In this document: piece after piece, positions 43,301-57,046 of the stretch | How the letters are laid out: every line of letters begins with the position of its first letter | How positions within the stretch are numbered: position 1 is the stretch's first letter | Translations under genes and position numbers: made by a program | The notes under the pieces: generated by a model | What the model saw: only the letters and a program-made list of their open reading frames with translations | What the model was told of the DNA's origin: nothing | The model's database searches: none | Origin: Amblyomma americanum | Taxonomy: Eukaryota > Arthropoda > Arachnida > Ixodida > Ixodidae | Assembly (NCBI RefSeq): GCF_052857255.1 | Contig: NC_135505.1 | Location: 28,090,499 to 28,154,498, forward strand | Direction of reading: 5' to 3' | DNA length: 64,000 bases

Positions 43301-46300
43301 CAGAGAAGAAAACATACAGCTGAAATCGTGTGTCTATAGTTCTTTAATTAAACTCAAAGGAGGCCAATCTTTCCTTGAAACATGCAGAGTTAGAACTGAA
43401 CGGAGCCTCTGTAATACACTTGATGTTGACGGGACCAAACCTTTTTCAGTTCTTGATCAATGAGACTCCACTGATGAATGAATCTGAACTGACAGAAGAA
43501 GCTGCACTACCCCACAAACCCTCCCCGCATTCATTTTTGTTGAACATGGCGGCATGGCACTGCAGGCGAAAAGTCAGCCACTATAGTACAGACTGGATCC
43601 ATGACACTAGCGCAACCTCACCTGGCAAACATTGACCTTCTGAGGTCAAGTAGTAATTCTAACTTCTACCATCATGGCTACCCTTGCCCTCGTAAAGCTA
43701 TAATGTGCAGACATCACCACCCTGCAGTGTTTAAAATCGTGGTGCTCAGAAGTAAGTAAATATCTTCAAACAGACTGCAGCACTTTCTGCAACAGTGGGT
43801 ATTTAATTTCGAATCCCCTTCTGAGGAAACACGCTTTTAAAGAACGAATAGCTTGTTACACAGCTGTCAGCAAGCAGCTATAACAGCACCATGACAGCGC
43901 CATGGGGGCTAACACGACACACTTTGCCCTAACAGTAAAGCATGGACATAGTCATTGGAAAAATGCCTGTGCAGAAACACTCGACAAACCTTCTACTATG
44001 CCAGTGGAAGCCGACTGTTGCACAGATGGGGCTGTGAGACGCTCCAGGAGTTCCTTCTGCACAGGAACACAACAAATGGGCGGTGCAAACTTTCACAGAA
44101 GGCAGATTGGTGTGACTGGGCAAAGTAACAGCATGCTGCTCACGAAAAACAGTGAAACGCAAGATTAAACACACAAACTGCAAATGGAGACATCATATCC
44201 TTAAATCTATCCCCTTAGCCTTGCCGAACACTGTGAGAAACTTACCCATTGCTAAGAGACATGATTAGGGGTTGGACTTAATGGTTTAAAACGAAAAAGG
44301 TTAGTATTCCTGACCGGCATGTCACAACTAACTGGCTATTCAGAATATGACAACATTGAGAAAGTTCTGGAGCCAGGAACACAATGAGACAACAGTACCT
44401 TTGGAATTTAGTACTGTACAGCTATGAGTTTGGAGGCACTGATCTGCAAACTTAGACATGCTGTAGCAGATCGGGAGGCTTCACTCCTAGCCAAGCACTG
44501 TCGAATAGCACAGCATCACCTGCTAAGACTTACCGCCAGCTTAGTGCCATCGCTTGCTAAAGCAGGATTTTTCACTGCATCTAAGGGTACCAACAACTTC
44601 TGGATTGGTAACACGTCAATGCGAAGCCATGCATAATGCATCCACAAAGGTTAAGTGGCAGTTATGTGTTACGATGGTAAGACTTCCTTAAGCGTAAGAT
44701 AATTGTGCGCTGATTACTGCTCTGTGAGCTGCTTGTGCTAATAACAAAAGGCCAAGATAAACCCACCACTTTCGGCTGCACAGGGAGATTGTTTACTTCA
44801 CCGAAAAAAAAAACGAAAATTCATACACAGGAAATAATATTCATGAGAAAAAACTGCTGGTTGCTTTCTGAAAAAAAAAAAAACATTCAAAAAGTGTGCT
44901 GAATTTACAAAATAAAACTGAAAAGTCCAACCCCTAGACACATTTTATGGTTGCCATACACGTTTAAAATCTGGTTGGGAGTGGAATAGGTAAAAACAGT
45001 TTTAGCCCTGAAAGTTTCCCTGGTGCTTTACATTTATTTTTTACGTCAATGGGTGGCATATAACTTCAGCTACAACTATTACAGTAATCTCCTGACGCCC
45101 ATTTCGTCGGTATGCTAGTAAGAAGAGCGTAATTCATTGCCAAGAAGTGACTATATATAAAAAATAAGCACTGAATTCAATCTCCCTAACTATGAAACAA
45201 CTTTGCAGTAACTCCTATGCGATTCACTCTTGCCTCACCTATAGTGAAATCTCACAGCATTTTTCTTTTGCATTTTTGTTAACTTTTAGCTTTCATGTGC
45301 AGAGACATTGCCTCCTGTGTTACCTTGGCTTAAACTCACTTTTACACACGAAACTACTTGCCAAGCTTAGACTTCAGTGACGATAAGTTCATGCTAGCTT
45401 GAAAGATATGCTTCTGCAGTCGCTCCTGTCTACAGAAAGATGATTCTTTCATAACAGTTAACCGACATAAATAAATGTCCTTTCATACCACTGTTTAATA
45501 GGCTGCCTTGTAAACACACCTTTTTGAGCTTCTAGTTCTGAAGGCATGCTGTCCTAAAGTATTCAGTGCACCTATAACTCCCATTTTGCCCGCCAGACTT
45601 CAGAACACGCATATAAATGCTGCACAAATGAGGTCAAACCATGTTTCGTCGTTGCTTACCATACCATCTCAATGGCTAGCTATATGGTGACCACAGAAGT
45701 CCAATACGGAAAATAGTACAGCCCCTTATGAATCTTGGACTGTTTAGAAATTAACATGAGCAAATGTCAACAGCTGGTAAAAAAGTTTGCAGTAACTACA
45801 AACCACTAAGAATTCTGCTTCTTGCAACACACTGATTCTCTTGCTAACCGGTGTGAAAGTATATTAGATTTACAAAGAACAAAAATTAACTGGCCACTAC
45901 TTTATAGCTAGAACAATTCAATGCGCAGCACATCCCTCAAAACACTGCAGCCTGGTTATTGTCAGATGTCGGTGCCCACACGGCACCTGCTCTTAACTGC
46001 AGATGGGATGCAACCTGTCGGATTTCCAAGCTTGTCTGGTGTTGGACGTAACAAACACGAGTGCATCAGAATGAGACGCTAGGTGTTAGTTTTGCTGGCT
46101 TCACTAAGTAAATACACTCTACCTATACGCTGCGTGCGATTACTAGTCACTGTCCAAAACTTAAACACCACAATCTTGTTTTTTTTTTTTTATTTCTAGT
46201 ACTGCGCAACGACCGGTTTCGCACGTAGTACACATACATCGCAACATTACAAACGTGCGTAACCGTAGTGAAGTTCACTTCGTTAAAACTGGCCAAGAGG

Positions 46301-47087
46301 ACGAATATCTGTGCTCACATGAGTTGCAATCAAAGGCAGGTTCGAGAATCAGCTTACCCACTGCTCAACGGAGTATTCACGATATGCCGCACTCTGCTTT
46401 GGTACCCGTGACATCTCTGTCAGTCGTACCGCGCCGCTTATACACAAACACTAAATCTCGGTTTCATCGGGCATTAGATGTTCAGGACCCGAAACAGCAA
46501 ATATCGCCATTTTAATATAATTCACGAGAAGCGCTCTGACCCAAGCTAAAATCACGCTGCATTGTTGTCGTAGTAAGCACGCACACGCACATGAGTACAG
46601 ACATGGCCCACGCACGTGTCTGTGGCTTTGGCTCTAATTGGTTTAGAGTGAGATTTGCAGCTATTTTTGTCAGTTTTTAATATATTCGAAGCTTCACTCT
46701 AATAATAATAAAAAATACAATATTACTTTGTGTAAACGTAATTTTTTTACATTGCATAACACTGCAACCAACCAGAACTATTACTACATCTACTCAGCGT
46801 TCAAATTCATCTCATTTCTATTTGCTCGCGCCGTACACAATTTAAGTCTTTGAAACAAGAAAAACAATTTTTATTGTTAATATTTTGTAGGAACTATTCG
46901 TCACCATTCTGCACTTGTAATGGTTTCGCTTTCGAAAGTAGGAATGGCACAAAATATGAGTGATGGTTACGATGGTTACGAAACCAACGAAACAGAGCGA
47001 GGGGATGACAGCACATGGATGGTTGGATGGATACGGCTACATACGGCTGAACCCTTTAAAGCCTAGACTCCATGTACTGATGCCGTA
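43301..47087. other. Stretch without recognised genes, left of the inverted repeat
   Basis: Sequence up to about 43330 continues the foldback family flank (GAAGAAAACATACAGCTGAA). The rest shows no splice-bounded exon, transposase block or clear repeat end. The upstream exon of the TAF1A-like gene should lie here or beyond the inverted repeat, but I could not identify it. Confidence 0.35.
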
Positions 47088-48988
47088 GCGCTGGGCCAGC
47101 GTGATTACCGTCCTCAGCGTCATGTCGCATATGTATTGTTGCGCGAAGTGGTGCAGCACATCCGGCAAGAGTGGAGAACATCTCTTCAGATTTCCTTCTG
47201 ACCACAGGTATTTATGAATTCACTGACTATCGTATCCCTCTTTGCATAGCCGTTGGCGACCGTTGTGCCTTTGTTTTGACCGCCCTTGGTCGTTACCATT
47301 TGAAATTGCCGACGGAATAGAACTAGTTTTACCTGGCGCTGTTTACTGCAGTGGCTTTGGTTTTGCGAGATGAGTTTGATAAGTACGTTTAAGGACATTA
47401 AAGCAAAATTAAGGGAAGGTGCTGCAGTTTGAGATGGCCCAACAGCCGTTGCCTCTCATAAGCGTGGGACCGTTAGTTACCTTGCTTGCTTGTTCGCATG
47501 TGTGTGTGTGTGTGTCTGACTCACTGACTTTTCTCGCTGCCTTTAAAAGCTTATTCCCCGCAGATTCCGGTGCCCTCAGAGTGTATTTTAAATATGAATA
47601 TTCTAACTTCTGTGCCTATAGCGTCGTCAGCGGAGTAATTGTAATGCTCAGTTTGGCTGTTTCTTTACGGAGTTCAGCGCGCTTGAATATTATTTCTTGC
47701 GTGTTCGTGCATGGTTTCTGCAGCAGTGATGCACGTCACATAAATTATCGAGCTGTTCAGACTAACACCACTAGTGTTGGACACCGCGCTGAAAGTCCAT
47801 TGCACGCCGTGAGCCGCATATAGAAAGTCCGCCGGTCTTGTTTTTCTTACTTTTACCGGAGCTTTTCCTCGCGATATCCGCGCTCAACCACCCATGTACT
47901 CCGTGGAAGCGTTTCTCGAAACTATTGCCTACCGTAGTGCTGCCGCTCCAGCATTGTAAATTTCGCTCCACACTCCACCCCGGCTGTCCTCTACGCTGCT
48001 CGCTCGCGGGGCGCACGACTGACCTTGGAGGGCTCTGAACTCTCCGCATTATTCCCATCTCCTCACATATGTCTCTTATCTCGCGCCTTGTCCTTGACAG
48101 CTTTTGGGAAGCTCGCAAATAGTTTCGCCTAGTACGCCGGAAACGCTCGTTTCCGGCGGGTGGGTGAGGGGAAGGCGAAGGTCGCTTTCTTCTTGTCTGT
48201 GTCTTTTTTGGGACATTTCCCTTGCTTAAGCACTTTTTTCCCCTTCTTCTGGACCCATGCTATTTGCCTGCACCTTCAGTTTCTTGAAAGAGCAGTGTTT
48301 CCTGTTGATGTTCTGCTCACATCCCTTTCACACTTCCCATTTGATCACAGTGAAAGCAAAAGATGAAAAACTGTGCCTACTGGTTCATTTACCTGCTGTT
48401 CTTAATCCAGACTTCAAATTTGTGGGCAAGCAGCTGTCTGCCATAGCATAGCTACATTGGCACTTGTGTTTAATGGAGGAATTAGAAAAGAACGAATCAT
48501 GGGTGGTGGTTAGTATGCAGTTACCTAGAGAAAAGTGTGAGTGGAATAATTGCTATGATCAGATAGAGCTTAAGTCTGCAGTGAAGCTCTGTCCCCATTT
48601 CTATCTGCTGCACAAAATTATGCCGCACCCAAAAAGCAGTTGGAACAAAGAACTAGTTATTGTTACCTAAACCAAAAGCAGATCACAAAAGAAAACATAA
48701 GCTCAAGAATTTTAAAGGTTCTGGCTTGTCGATCATAGCCAGACATTAAAAAGGTGATTTCATTCATCGTTTCGATTGGCCAGCATAGCAATAGACTAGC
48801 AGGCTGTGGCACATTGTTACAAACTGCTGTCTTATTTTGCTTGCATCCTGCCACAGTTGTTTTCACGCATATATGTTATATAATGTTCGTACCCCTTTGC
48901 TGTGTAAGGAGATGCTAATAAGCATTCCTGAAGTGAGGTATGCAAACCTTTAAAATGTATGAAATCATGTTATTTGGCTGTTTTTCAG

Positions 48989-50725
48989 ATTCTCCATTTG
49001 GCTGAAATATGCCAATAGGCTTGAACTCCTGGAGACACCAAGGGAAAAGGTCTACAAAACATACAGGCTCTGCTCAAAGCACTTCACGAGGGATTGCTTC
49101 ACTAGTGATGCCTGCACAAGGCTCACGCATGAAGCAGTCCCTTCCGTGAAGGTGCATGAGCCTCGTCTGAGAGCCTTGGTGCACCCGGGTAAGCAAAATT
49201 CCTCTCCCAGTAAATTCTTCCCAAGCTTGATCCCTCAGTATATCCTGTGGCTTTTTTGTTGCAGATTTCTATGAAGAAGGTGCGGCACAAGGTGAGGGCA
49301 CTATTTTCAGAAAAACCCATCCTGTAAATGTAAGACCAAAGGGAACAATTGCATTCATAGAGGCTAACTGCAAACATCACTTCCCGGGCACAAAACTTTC
49401 CTGCTTCAATGTCATGTGGCCATTGTTTCAGTTGCATCAGACTGCAGTTGTGTACCATGTTGTAGCTTAAATTTCTCTTAACCATATTAACAATCAGATG
49501 CTGGATAGTGCACTCCAGCAGCAGTGAGGAAAATAATTTTTACAACTCAATGTTTAGTATTCTTGTCATTATTACTTACTGTTCGCTGCGGTGAATAGAG
49601 GGCAGACTGCGCGAATTCACTCCAAAATAGCACACAGGGTCAAGAAAGAACACACACACGCACAAACTGCCAGCAGCTTATTGTGACACACGAGGCGGTA
49701 ATTATACATGAAGTGGCCGCATATTGTGCAAGCATGGAGGGTAAACATTTTACCGGTTTCTAAGGTAAAAATGGTTCTTTGAGGAGCAACCCGCCAGGAT
49801 ATTTAGCGATGCACATGTCACTTAGGCTATCTGATTTCTTCCTGAATGATTTCGGGAATAAGTTTGCAAGCATTAATAGTGGTGACATTGCACGCTTCAT
49901 AGATAGGTTTGCAGTTTGATTTGTATTTCCTACAATGCACATCAAGTGAATTTATGGCCTCGTGGTTCACAGTAAAGTGTTCGTTTGTGTGTTTTCATTC
50001 TTCTTCCTGTGTGCTGCTGCGCTATTTTGTATGTCGCGGTATATTGATCGCACAAATTTTTCCTTTTTAATCGTAACTGCCTACAAACTCACAAAAACGA
50101 TTTAAGCCCAATTTAAGATCACACTAACTCCCAGCAAGAGAAACCGTTCCAAATAGAACATCAAGGCCATACTGTGCACTGAGCAGAAGGTGCTGCTATG
50201 CAGAGCTTGATTGGCTATCTTTTTTTCCTTGTTCGCATAGGCATTGAATCCGCTTCACCACTACAGTCCACTGCTGCACCAGTGGAAGTCATGCTTGGTC
50301 ACGGTAAGTCTTCCTGCAATCTTGCATAGGAAAACATTCCTAATGTCTCACTACACCAGTTGGTTTGTTTTCCTTGGGAGTAACTAAGTGGTACCTATAT
50401 TTCAGACTACTTGCCGTTGCCATCAACACTTGGGCTAGGCACAATTGCTGGTGCAGATTCTGCTGTCCATGACACAGGTAGGTGCACTAAGTCAGGATCT
50501 GTTTTACATTACAGCTTGAAATGAAGAACTTTTCATTTGGTTCAGGCTAACCCTGTAATGCAGTATTACTTATGCTGAGGGCTCTGTCATAGCACAAAAA
50601 AATAAACATATGTAATTACTTTGCTGGCTGATTTCTTTAGATTGGGAGTGTCTAAGTGGTCGTTTAATTGCAGACGACCCACACTCTTCACGTGCCCCGC
50701 AGCTCACTGATGTGCAGACTACGCC
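48989..50725 (+). pseudogene. Inverted copy of the 5' exons of the P-like transposase gene
   Basis: Exons on the plus strand are at 48989-49188 (second half of a THAP domain), 49265-49291, 50241-50303, 50406-50477 and 50674 to the arm end, where the last exon is cut. Each has the same splice sites as its partner on the minus strand in the right arm. Beyond 50725 the sequence changes and no transposase core follows on this strand, so this copy cannot make a complete enzyme. A transcript from it could pair with the right-arm transcript over more than 3 kb. Confidence 0.8.
49624..50028. repeat. Imperfect foldback element inside the arm
   Basis: AAAATAGCACACAGGGTCAA at the left pairs with CTTCCTGTGTGCTGCTGCGC then TATTTT at the right. 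TTATTGTGACACACGAGGCG pairs with GGCCTCGTGGTTCACAGTAA. It sits in an intron of the transposase gene, and an identical copy lies in the right arm (about 57322-57726). Confidence 0.55.
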
Positions 50726-53252
50726 AAGGGTGTGACATTCCCGTAGAGCCAATGGGGACGATTTTGAAATGCGACGGTGGCGGTGCCTGGGAGTTGGCGG
50801 TAAAGGCATAAATTGTTCAAAACTTTTTGAAACAAGCTCAGCCAAGCCAATCCAGAAAAATCCAATATGGCGGCGTTTGTTTACCCGGCTGGTTGCGGGC
50901 GGTTGCTCGCGCGTTCGTGGTGCTGGCGGCCGCTAGCTCGATGCAAGCTTCGTAAATACTGGTGACTTGCTGCTCCCGCGCTGCATTCCCGCTTGATTTC
51001 CTAAGTACTTACGACATCTGCTTACCCGCTTTTGCATTTCGATGTGTCTGTTGAGGCAGCATGGTGGCGAGCGGCGCGGCCAGCGCGGCTGATTAGCAGC
51101 TGCTTAGGGCGCTCGCTCGAGTACCAAAAACGTAAATAGTTTTCTCCAAAGAACAGTTTATTAAAGGAAACATCAGTAGTGACAATCGATGTACAAAAGT
51201 GATTTTAGGCATCTTGGGCATTGCAATATCAGTGACAATCGTTCTAAAAATCAAAATTAATAAATTCCATTATGGAAACCTAGAACACATGAGCGAGTGC
51301 ACAGAGAATATATACAGGGTACAAAGAGGTAAGGTACTATCAAGGTAGGTCCGGTACATATAAGCATGTGCTACATTCATGTAGCATATGCTTTTGTGCA
51401 GGTTCAGATGAACAGCAGTGAAGTACAACATCCGAGATGTATTGAAATGTATCTGTCTGTGGCTATGCATACACACATACAGAGAAGGGCAGCGAAAAGT
51501 TTCAGCCTTTCATTCGTTGCATCAGACTAAGGACAACATAATATGCTGCAGTGCTATAACTTAGTAAACAGATGCCATGAAAAGAACTTAGGTAACCTTG
51601 GGCACGTTTAGCTCTTGGCAGATGAGTTACAGGCTTGCATGCTTTAGGACACAGCTCGTCTGCCATGCCCTATTTTGGTTTCTTTGTTTTGTAGATACCA
51701 AGGGGAGGAAGATGCAACCAGGGCAGGCCGAGAATTGTGTGGAGAAGCGACTTTATGAAAATTCTCTGAACAGTTGTGGCCGTGGCTGGTGACGAACAGT
51801 AATTGGAGGTCATTAATTCAGCTTGCGATGACACATTGGGGTGTAACAAAATATGCGTGCGTATAAATAACTCATCTGAGAAATGAAAATGCACAGGGTT
51901 CGTATTAGGCCAGTAATGTTTCTCTATGTGGCGTTATACTGCATCTACCACAATGTCCAGTTATTATATTACTGAATGGTAAATTGCAAGTGGTCCGTGT
52001 ACTGTACAGTATCTGCAAACGCTTATGGACGCCACACAGTTCAGCGTAATGCGCCGGCCGCTGCTATTGTGCCCCTCATGACCCATGTGTTGCTCCAAAA
52101 GGTGAAACCCCAAACGCTACAACTTCCAGAAGGAAAAAAAAAAGCAACTACAAATAGCACCGCAGCATATTTCGAGCACGCTTGTATTGGACACCAGCAA
52201 ACATGTCAAACATTTTTCATCTTATGCGTACACCCCTCTTAAATGTTACAGAGCCGAGCACCTGAGCCAGTCCGCGTTTGCTGCCTGTGGGTTCTGCTCT
52301 CTGTTTCATACATCAGGTGCAATGCTGTCAAAGCTAGCGCTCTTGTTTGCGCTGCCTGCATCCATGACCAAAAAGTAGTGCGTTCCTTGTGGTGAGCGAA
52401 ACATGGTGGATGCTTTGCCTACAGGCTTACTACATGACGCATTTGTCATGAGCTTGATTAAATGCACTGTTATTGCTGACGACACGCTGTTGCTTTGTCA
52501 ATCCTCAGACCACTCGGCCACAAAACAAGCACGGAATAACATACCTCCCTTCATTTTTCCTTGCTGATTACTTTCGTACATTTCACTGTGTTGTACCTTA
52601 TGTATGAAATGAACTGTAGCTATCACCAATTTTCCCAGCAGCATAACAGAGGGCAAGCCATGACCAGAGGTTGCCAAGTTATATACCACAAGAACTCCTG
52701 GGTTCCGCAGAGCACTTTTTGGTTTTTGCGAGCACCTGAATCGATGTATGCTTCAACATTATGGTGTGCTTCACAAATTTACTTTTTGCACAAATGGCAC
52801 TGTTACTGATCATAAGAACTATGGTTAGCATACAGCCAGTCATTAACTGAATTCTGGCATTCCTTGAAGGGCACTGAGCCTGTATACTTGTCACGCAGGA
52901 AGAAAGAGAAGCCAAAACAAAACGGTTTCCCTAGCACCTCTTGTAAGTTGTTAGCATTCAGCAATATTAATTTGAGAACCAATGGTCATAGCAATGCTCA
53001 TACTAACAAGGCACACAAGGCTTCTAGAAGGCAAACTTGTACTTTGTAAAAGAAGTAACGCAGCAGGAGCAAAAGCAGTCAGTACAGTATATGTGCAATC
53101 GGAGCAGAATTACGGATAAACAGGTACATAAATACTTATATACATAAAAAATAAATAGTACAACAAAAAGTTAAAGAGAGAGCACATGTGTAGTAAGTAG
53201 GCAGCATTAAAAATCCAAATACAATAATATCCTAACACAGTGCCTCATGAAT
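50726..53252. other. Left part of the spacer, no gene recognised
   Basis: A GC-rich patch at 50860-51120 contains CAATATGGCGGCGTTTG and CGCTCGCTCGAG motifs. The rest is AT-rich and lies downstream of the transposase stop codon. No polyadenylation signal could be fixed and no TIR was recognised. Confidence 0.35.
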
Positions 53253-55517
53253 TTAGCCGGCTAATTTGCGCCTCTTTCTGGCGGGAGCACTCTGTTTTGT
53301 TTTTGACGTCATGCTCCTGTTTAAAAAGGAAAGGTGCCAATGCAGCCTTGTGCGGCAGAATAATTTAAGGAATTTAATTTTGCAGCCTAATGAACAGAAA
53401 ACAGCTTGCTGGTTAGGCATCCTCTCAACAAGATTCCTGGACACATTGGACAAATGAGCACAGCAAGAGATTTCTTTTCTGAAGGCCGAATCCAATTTCT
53501 TTATATAATTTAGACATGCCTCAGAAGTTGCGGCAATTGACTGGAAAAGGTGCTCGGGAACACCATTCTCCTTGAGTAGTGCAAAGAATTGGTGTCGTCC
53601 ATGGAGAGAGCCACCGTCTGCTGCAAGGAGTGTTCCCTCACATGTGCATTCTGTGGTTCTCTGGTCAAGAAAGCTCTTCACAAGAGTGCCAGCGACATGG
53701 TACACAACATTTTCGTATACTATGTCAGGGGCATCTTGTGAAGATGCCTGCAAGTCAGATGAACCTGAGCCTTGCTGCCTGCTGTGGCTTGTGCTTGGAG
53801 TGCTGCTTGGTGACAATACTGCAGAAACACTCTCCAAGTTCGTGAGGAACGCATGTGTTGTCACTTCGCAGTTTCCTTGCGAAAGTTTGAAAAGTTGGCC
53901 AATCCAAATATGTTTTACAGCAGCCACGAATTGGTACACATTAGGTGTCTCATTGCAGCCATGTTTTTGACGAACTATTGCAAAAAAATTTTCCAACGGA
54001 TCCTGCTGCAACCGACGAGTGAAAAGATGAGTGTAATCGAAATCTGCCTTTAGATCTGTCCACAGCAGAAGTAAGGCTTTGATTGTAATCTGCCAACCTT
54101 TGATGGTGTGTGGTTGCTTGTCCAGAGGACCACCAAAATGCCATTGGGCGATCCAATCTATGCACGACTCAAGAAAGACATGATGTTCCGAGCCTTCTGT
54201 CATTGCGTACCGCAACTTGTCGTCCTTGTTTTTTCAGGGCCAAACTGTTCAGGCAGTCAAAAAGCTTATCCATCCTTTCCGTGAACTCTGCTGTAAATTT
54301 TGCATCAACAGGAAGCTCTTGAATGGCAATGAGAGTGAGGAGTGCCACAGATACGGATTCGCTGAACACTTGTGTGGCGTACTTCACTCTCATGTCAGCA
54401 AAGGGCATCCTGTAGATGTGTTGCTCTTTTAGTTTTTTTGCCAATCTGCTTTTGAGATGCTCAACTGGTGTTTTGGAGGCCCGATCAATGTGACGAGTTT
54501 TTTTGTAAAGGGTTTCGATGTGTGTCCAGTCAACAACCTCAGAGCCAATGGTGAGCTTATGTCGTCGCAAATTATTTCTTGTGCATTTGATTAGGTGTGG
54601 GGTGTCAAACATGAAGTATATTTTGCGGTTGTTGACAACAAAATATGGTTCATGGATAGAATGGATGAGCATTCTTGACAGACTCACATTGTTCGACCCT
54701 TGATCACAAATGACCGCTTTCACCAGAAGACCTTTGGTTTGAAGCTGCTGAATTAAATCTAATAGCAGCTTACGCATTGCAAGAACTGAAGTTGCATTGT
54801 GGGACGCTGCAAAGGCTACTGGCTGCATCCAACTTCTTGATATGCCAGACACCGCCATAACAAGGGCTATGTTTGCCACACGAGAAGTCCTAGTATTCCC
54901 ATCATCTGTGAAGCCAATTACAATATCTTTTGATTGATCATACATCAAATTTTTTTTCAAGGATATTTCATCGAATAAAAGACAGCATGCTTTGTCTTGT
55001 AGTGGCCAATCTTTTGTAATTGATTCTATTGCATCCATGGCACCTGGAATGATACCAGGTGTCATTGGGATGTCTGCCAGCCAGCGCCTTAGCGTCCTCA
55101 CATGTGGCAAATGGAGCATTTCTCTGAGGAAGCGATAAGCTTTTGGAGAGTGAAAGAACAAATTGAGAGCGAATTGTTTCATTTGTTTTGACCAGTGCTT
55201 TTTGGATTTCGGAAATGAGCAGAGCCTGATTTGAGCTTTAACCAATTCAAAAAGGTCTTGTGGCAAATGCGGTTCAAGCTTGTTGAGAGCCTCCTGCTGC
55301 GTTACTCGCCTTGTGTCGTGCCTTTTCCTAATCCGACTCAGTGCCTTTCGGTACCTGTCGCTTCGAGAATGCAACTTCTCGAAGCGCTTTTTGGTGCGAG
55401 GGGTGTACACAACTGCGCCCTTCCTCCGCCGACTCTTGGGCGTTCCTGATGCTGGTGTCATCACTGGCTGTCTGACACTCTCTTTGGCACCGCTGAGGCC
55501 ACTAGGACCAGCTTCAG
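53253..55517 (-). CDS. P-element/THAP9-like transposase, main exon, one frameshift
   Basis: The acceptor is ATGTTTTTTGCAG before 55517 and the stop is TAA at 53253-53255. A basic coiled-coil-like stretch (KKRFEKLHSRSDRYRKALSR) is followed by the RNase H-like catalytic core: CCLLFDEISLKK (first Asp), KAVICDQGSNNVS (second Asp) and RRLQQDPLENFFAIVRQ (Glu). DPLENFF followed by NxTPxVYQF is diagnostic for P-element and THAP9 proteins. A tail with ECTCEGTL and CCAHLSNVSRN follows. The frame shifts at 54229-54234, a run of six A on the coding strand after GCCCTG. Downstream reading continues as DDKLRYAMTEGSEHHVFLES. One base fewer in that run would keep the frame, so this may be a true mutation or a sequencing error. 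Confidence 0.85.
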
Positions 55518-56026
55518 CTGCAAAAAACATATAAAAAAAGCATATTTATGTTTGCCTCAGAGCGAGACCTACATCTACATCCCTCACAAAATCAAGATTA
55601 GGGTGCAGTCACAGGGCTACAGGTTGCCAAACTTGCAGGGCAATGTTTTTGTGTGAAATGATGAATACAGTCGTGCCCCGTTAATATGATCCTCGCTGAT
55701 AGGGACAGTTTTTTCTGGCGACCAACTTTACGCCTCGCTTAAATGGAAACTAGTTGCTCGTAATACAGACAGGGTAATAGTTAATGGATCTCATTGTTAT
55801 CCATGTGTTTTGCCTGCTTAATATTCAGAGCAATTTTTCATGACAAGCTTGAGTTAAGCAAATGGAAAAAACCAGAAATATTTATGTGCAGTAAAGCGAT
55901 ACCTACACGCTGTTACGGGCCTGCCGATACCCATCATGAATATATCAAGGTTACCGATGCATACTTTTTCATTGAAGTGGAAGGTTGTAGTTTGCAATAA
56001 ATTCTAATGTTTTCTTGAGTACTTAC

Positions 56027-56089
56027 CATAATCAGGTGAGTCCCATGATGCTGATGCAATCACTCTGATGGGTGTGCTTTGGGCAGCAC
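56027..56089 (-). CDS. P-like transposase, small exon 7 of the set
   Basis: The acceptor TTATTTGACAG before 56089 and donor GATTATG followed by GTAAGTAC after 56027 bound 63 bp. It reads AAQSTPIRVIASASWDSPDY and is in phase 1 at both ends. It lies in the spacer, outside the duplicated arm. Confidence 0.75.
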
Positions 56090-56603
56090 CTGTCAAATAA
56101 ATAAACACACTGTGGGAGGCTTCAACCAAGTATTTTAATTCTCAGGTGCACATTTTTAGCCTGGCTACGCAGCGTGTATGTGAATGGTAAGCAACAGGCT
56201 AGTGAAGCAATTTCCACAACAAGTACCTGAGAAGGCTATCCAATGTTTTCATTGAGCTGAATGAAAAATTACCTGTAAATATAATTCTGTACAGATAACA
56301 CAGGGGTCCACCACGTAAACAATGCATTCATACATATGCACACAGAAAAATATATGAAATACTAGTTGGTGAGCATAAAGTTAACACTTGTTTCTTCTCT
56401 TCTGAAACAAATGTCTGGCATCCGAAGTAGTGGTACAGTAAGATGTGCCGACGTGCACCTAATTATTGCACACCACGACATAATTGCACACTGCTGCTAT
56501 TGCAGAGGGTTAATTTATTACGTGCAAATCTGCAGCAATAGTGCTGCAGTCCATTGTTGAATTTTCATAGATTATCACTGCACTATTAGTGCATTGCACC
56601 TAC

Positions 56604-56678
56604 CTTCTTCGTCAGCTGGGGGAGGGGGCGTAGTCTGCACATCAGTGAGCTGCGGGGCACGTGAAGAGTGTGGGTCGT
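56604..56678 (-). CDS. P-like transposase, small exon crossing the arm boundary
   Basis: The acceptor TTTAATTGCAG before 56678 and donor GAAGAAG followed by GTAGGTGC after 56604 bound 75 bp, phase 1 at both ends. It reads DDPHSSRAPQLTDVQTTPPP then PADEE. The arm boundary at 56627 cuts through this exon, so the left-arm copy lacks its last 23 bases and donor. Confidence 0.75.
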
Positions 56679-56872
56679 CTGCAATTAAACGACCACTTAG
56701 ACACTCCCAATCTAAAGAAATCAGCCAGCAAAGTAATTACATGTTTATTTTTTTGTGCTATGACAGAGCCCTCAGCATAAGTAATACTGCATTACAGGGT
56801 TAGCCTGAACCAAATGAAAAGTTCTTCATTTCAAGCTGTAATGTAAAACAGATCCTGACTTAGTGCACCTAC

Positions 56873-56944
56873 CTGTGTCATGGACAGCAGAATCTGCACC
56901 AGCAATTGTGCCTAGCCCAAGTGTTGATGGCAACGGCAAGTAGT
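56873..56944 (-). CDS. P-like transposase, small exon
   Basis: The acceptor TATATTTCAG before 56944 and donor GACACAG followed by GTAGGTGC after 56873 bound 72 bp. It reads DYLPLPSTLGLGTIAGADSA then VHDT, phase 1 at both ends. Confidence 0.75.
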
Positions 56945-57046
56945 CTGAAATATAGGTACCACTTAGTTACTCCCAAGGAAAACAAACTAACTGGTGTAGT
57001 GAGACATTAGGAATGTTTTCCTATGCAAGATTGCAGGAAGACTTAC

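Larger units (their letters stand above)
47088..50725. repeat. Left arm of a 3.6-kb inverted repeat
   Basis: The arm is 3638 bp and is the reverse complement of 56627-60264. Differences seen by eye are four substitutions (near 47095, 47175, 47380 and 47617), one TG repeat unit at about 47500 and an extra AT near 50610. The two small indels cancel, so arm lengths are equal. Similarity stops abruptly at TACGCC (50720-50725) and near 47088. Confidence 0.95.

Noticed and set aside
47419..47823. 134-codon frame in the left arm as a missing THAP first exon
   Set aside because: It lacks the CxxC, HRFP and start context of a THAP domain; its mirror in the right arm is also unsuitable.
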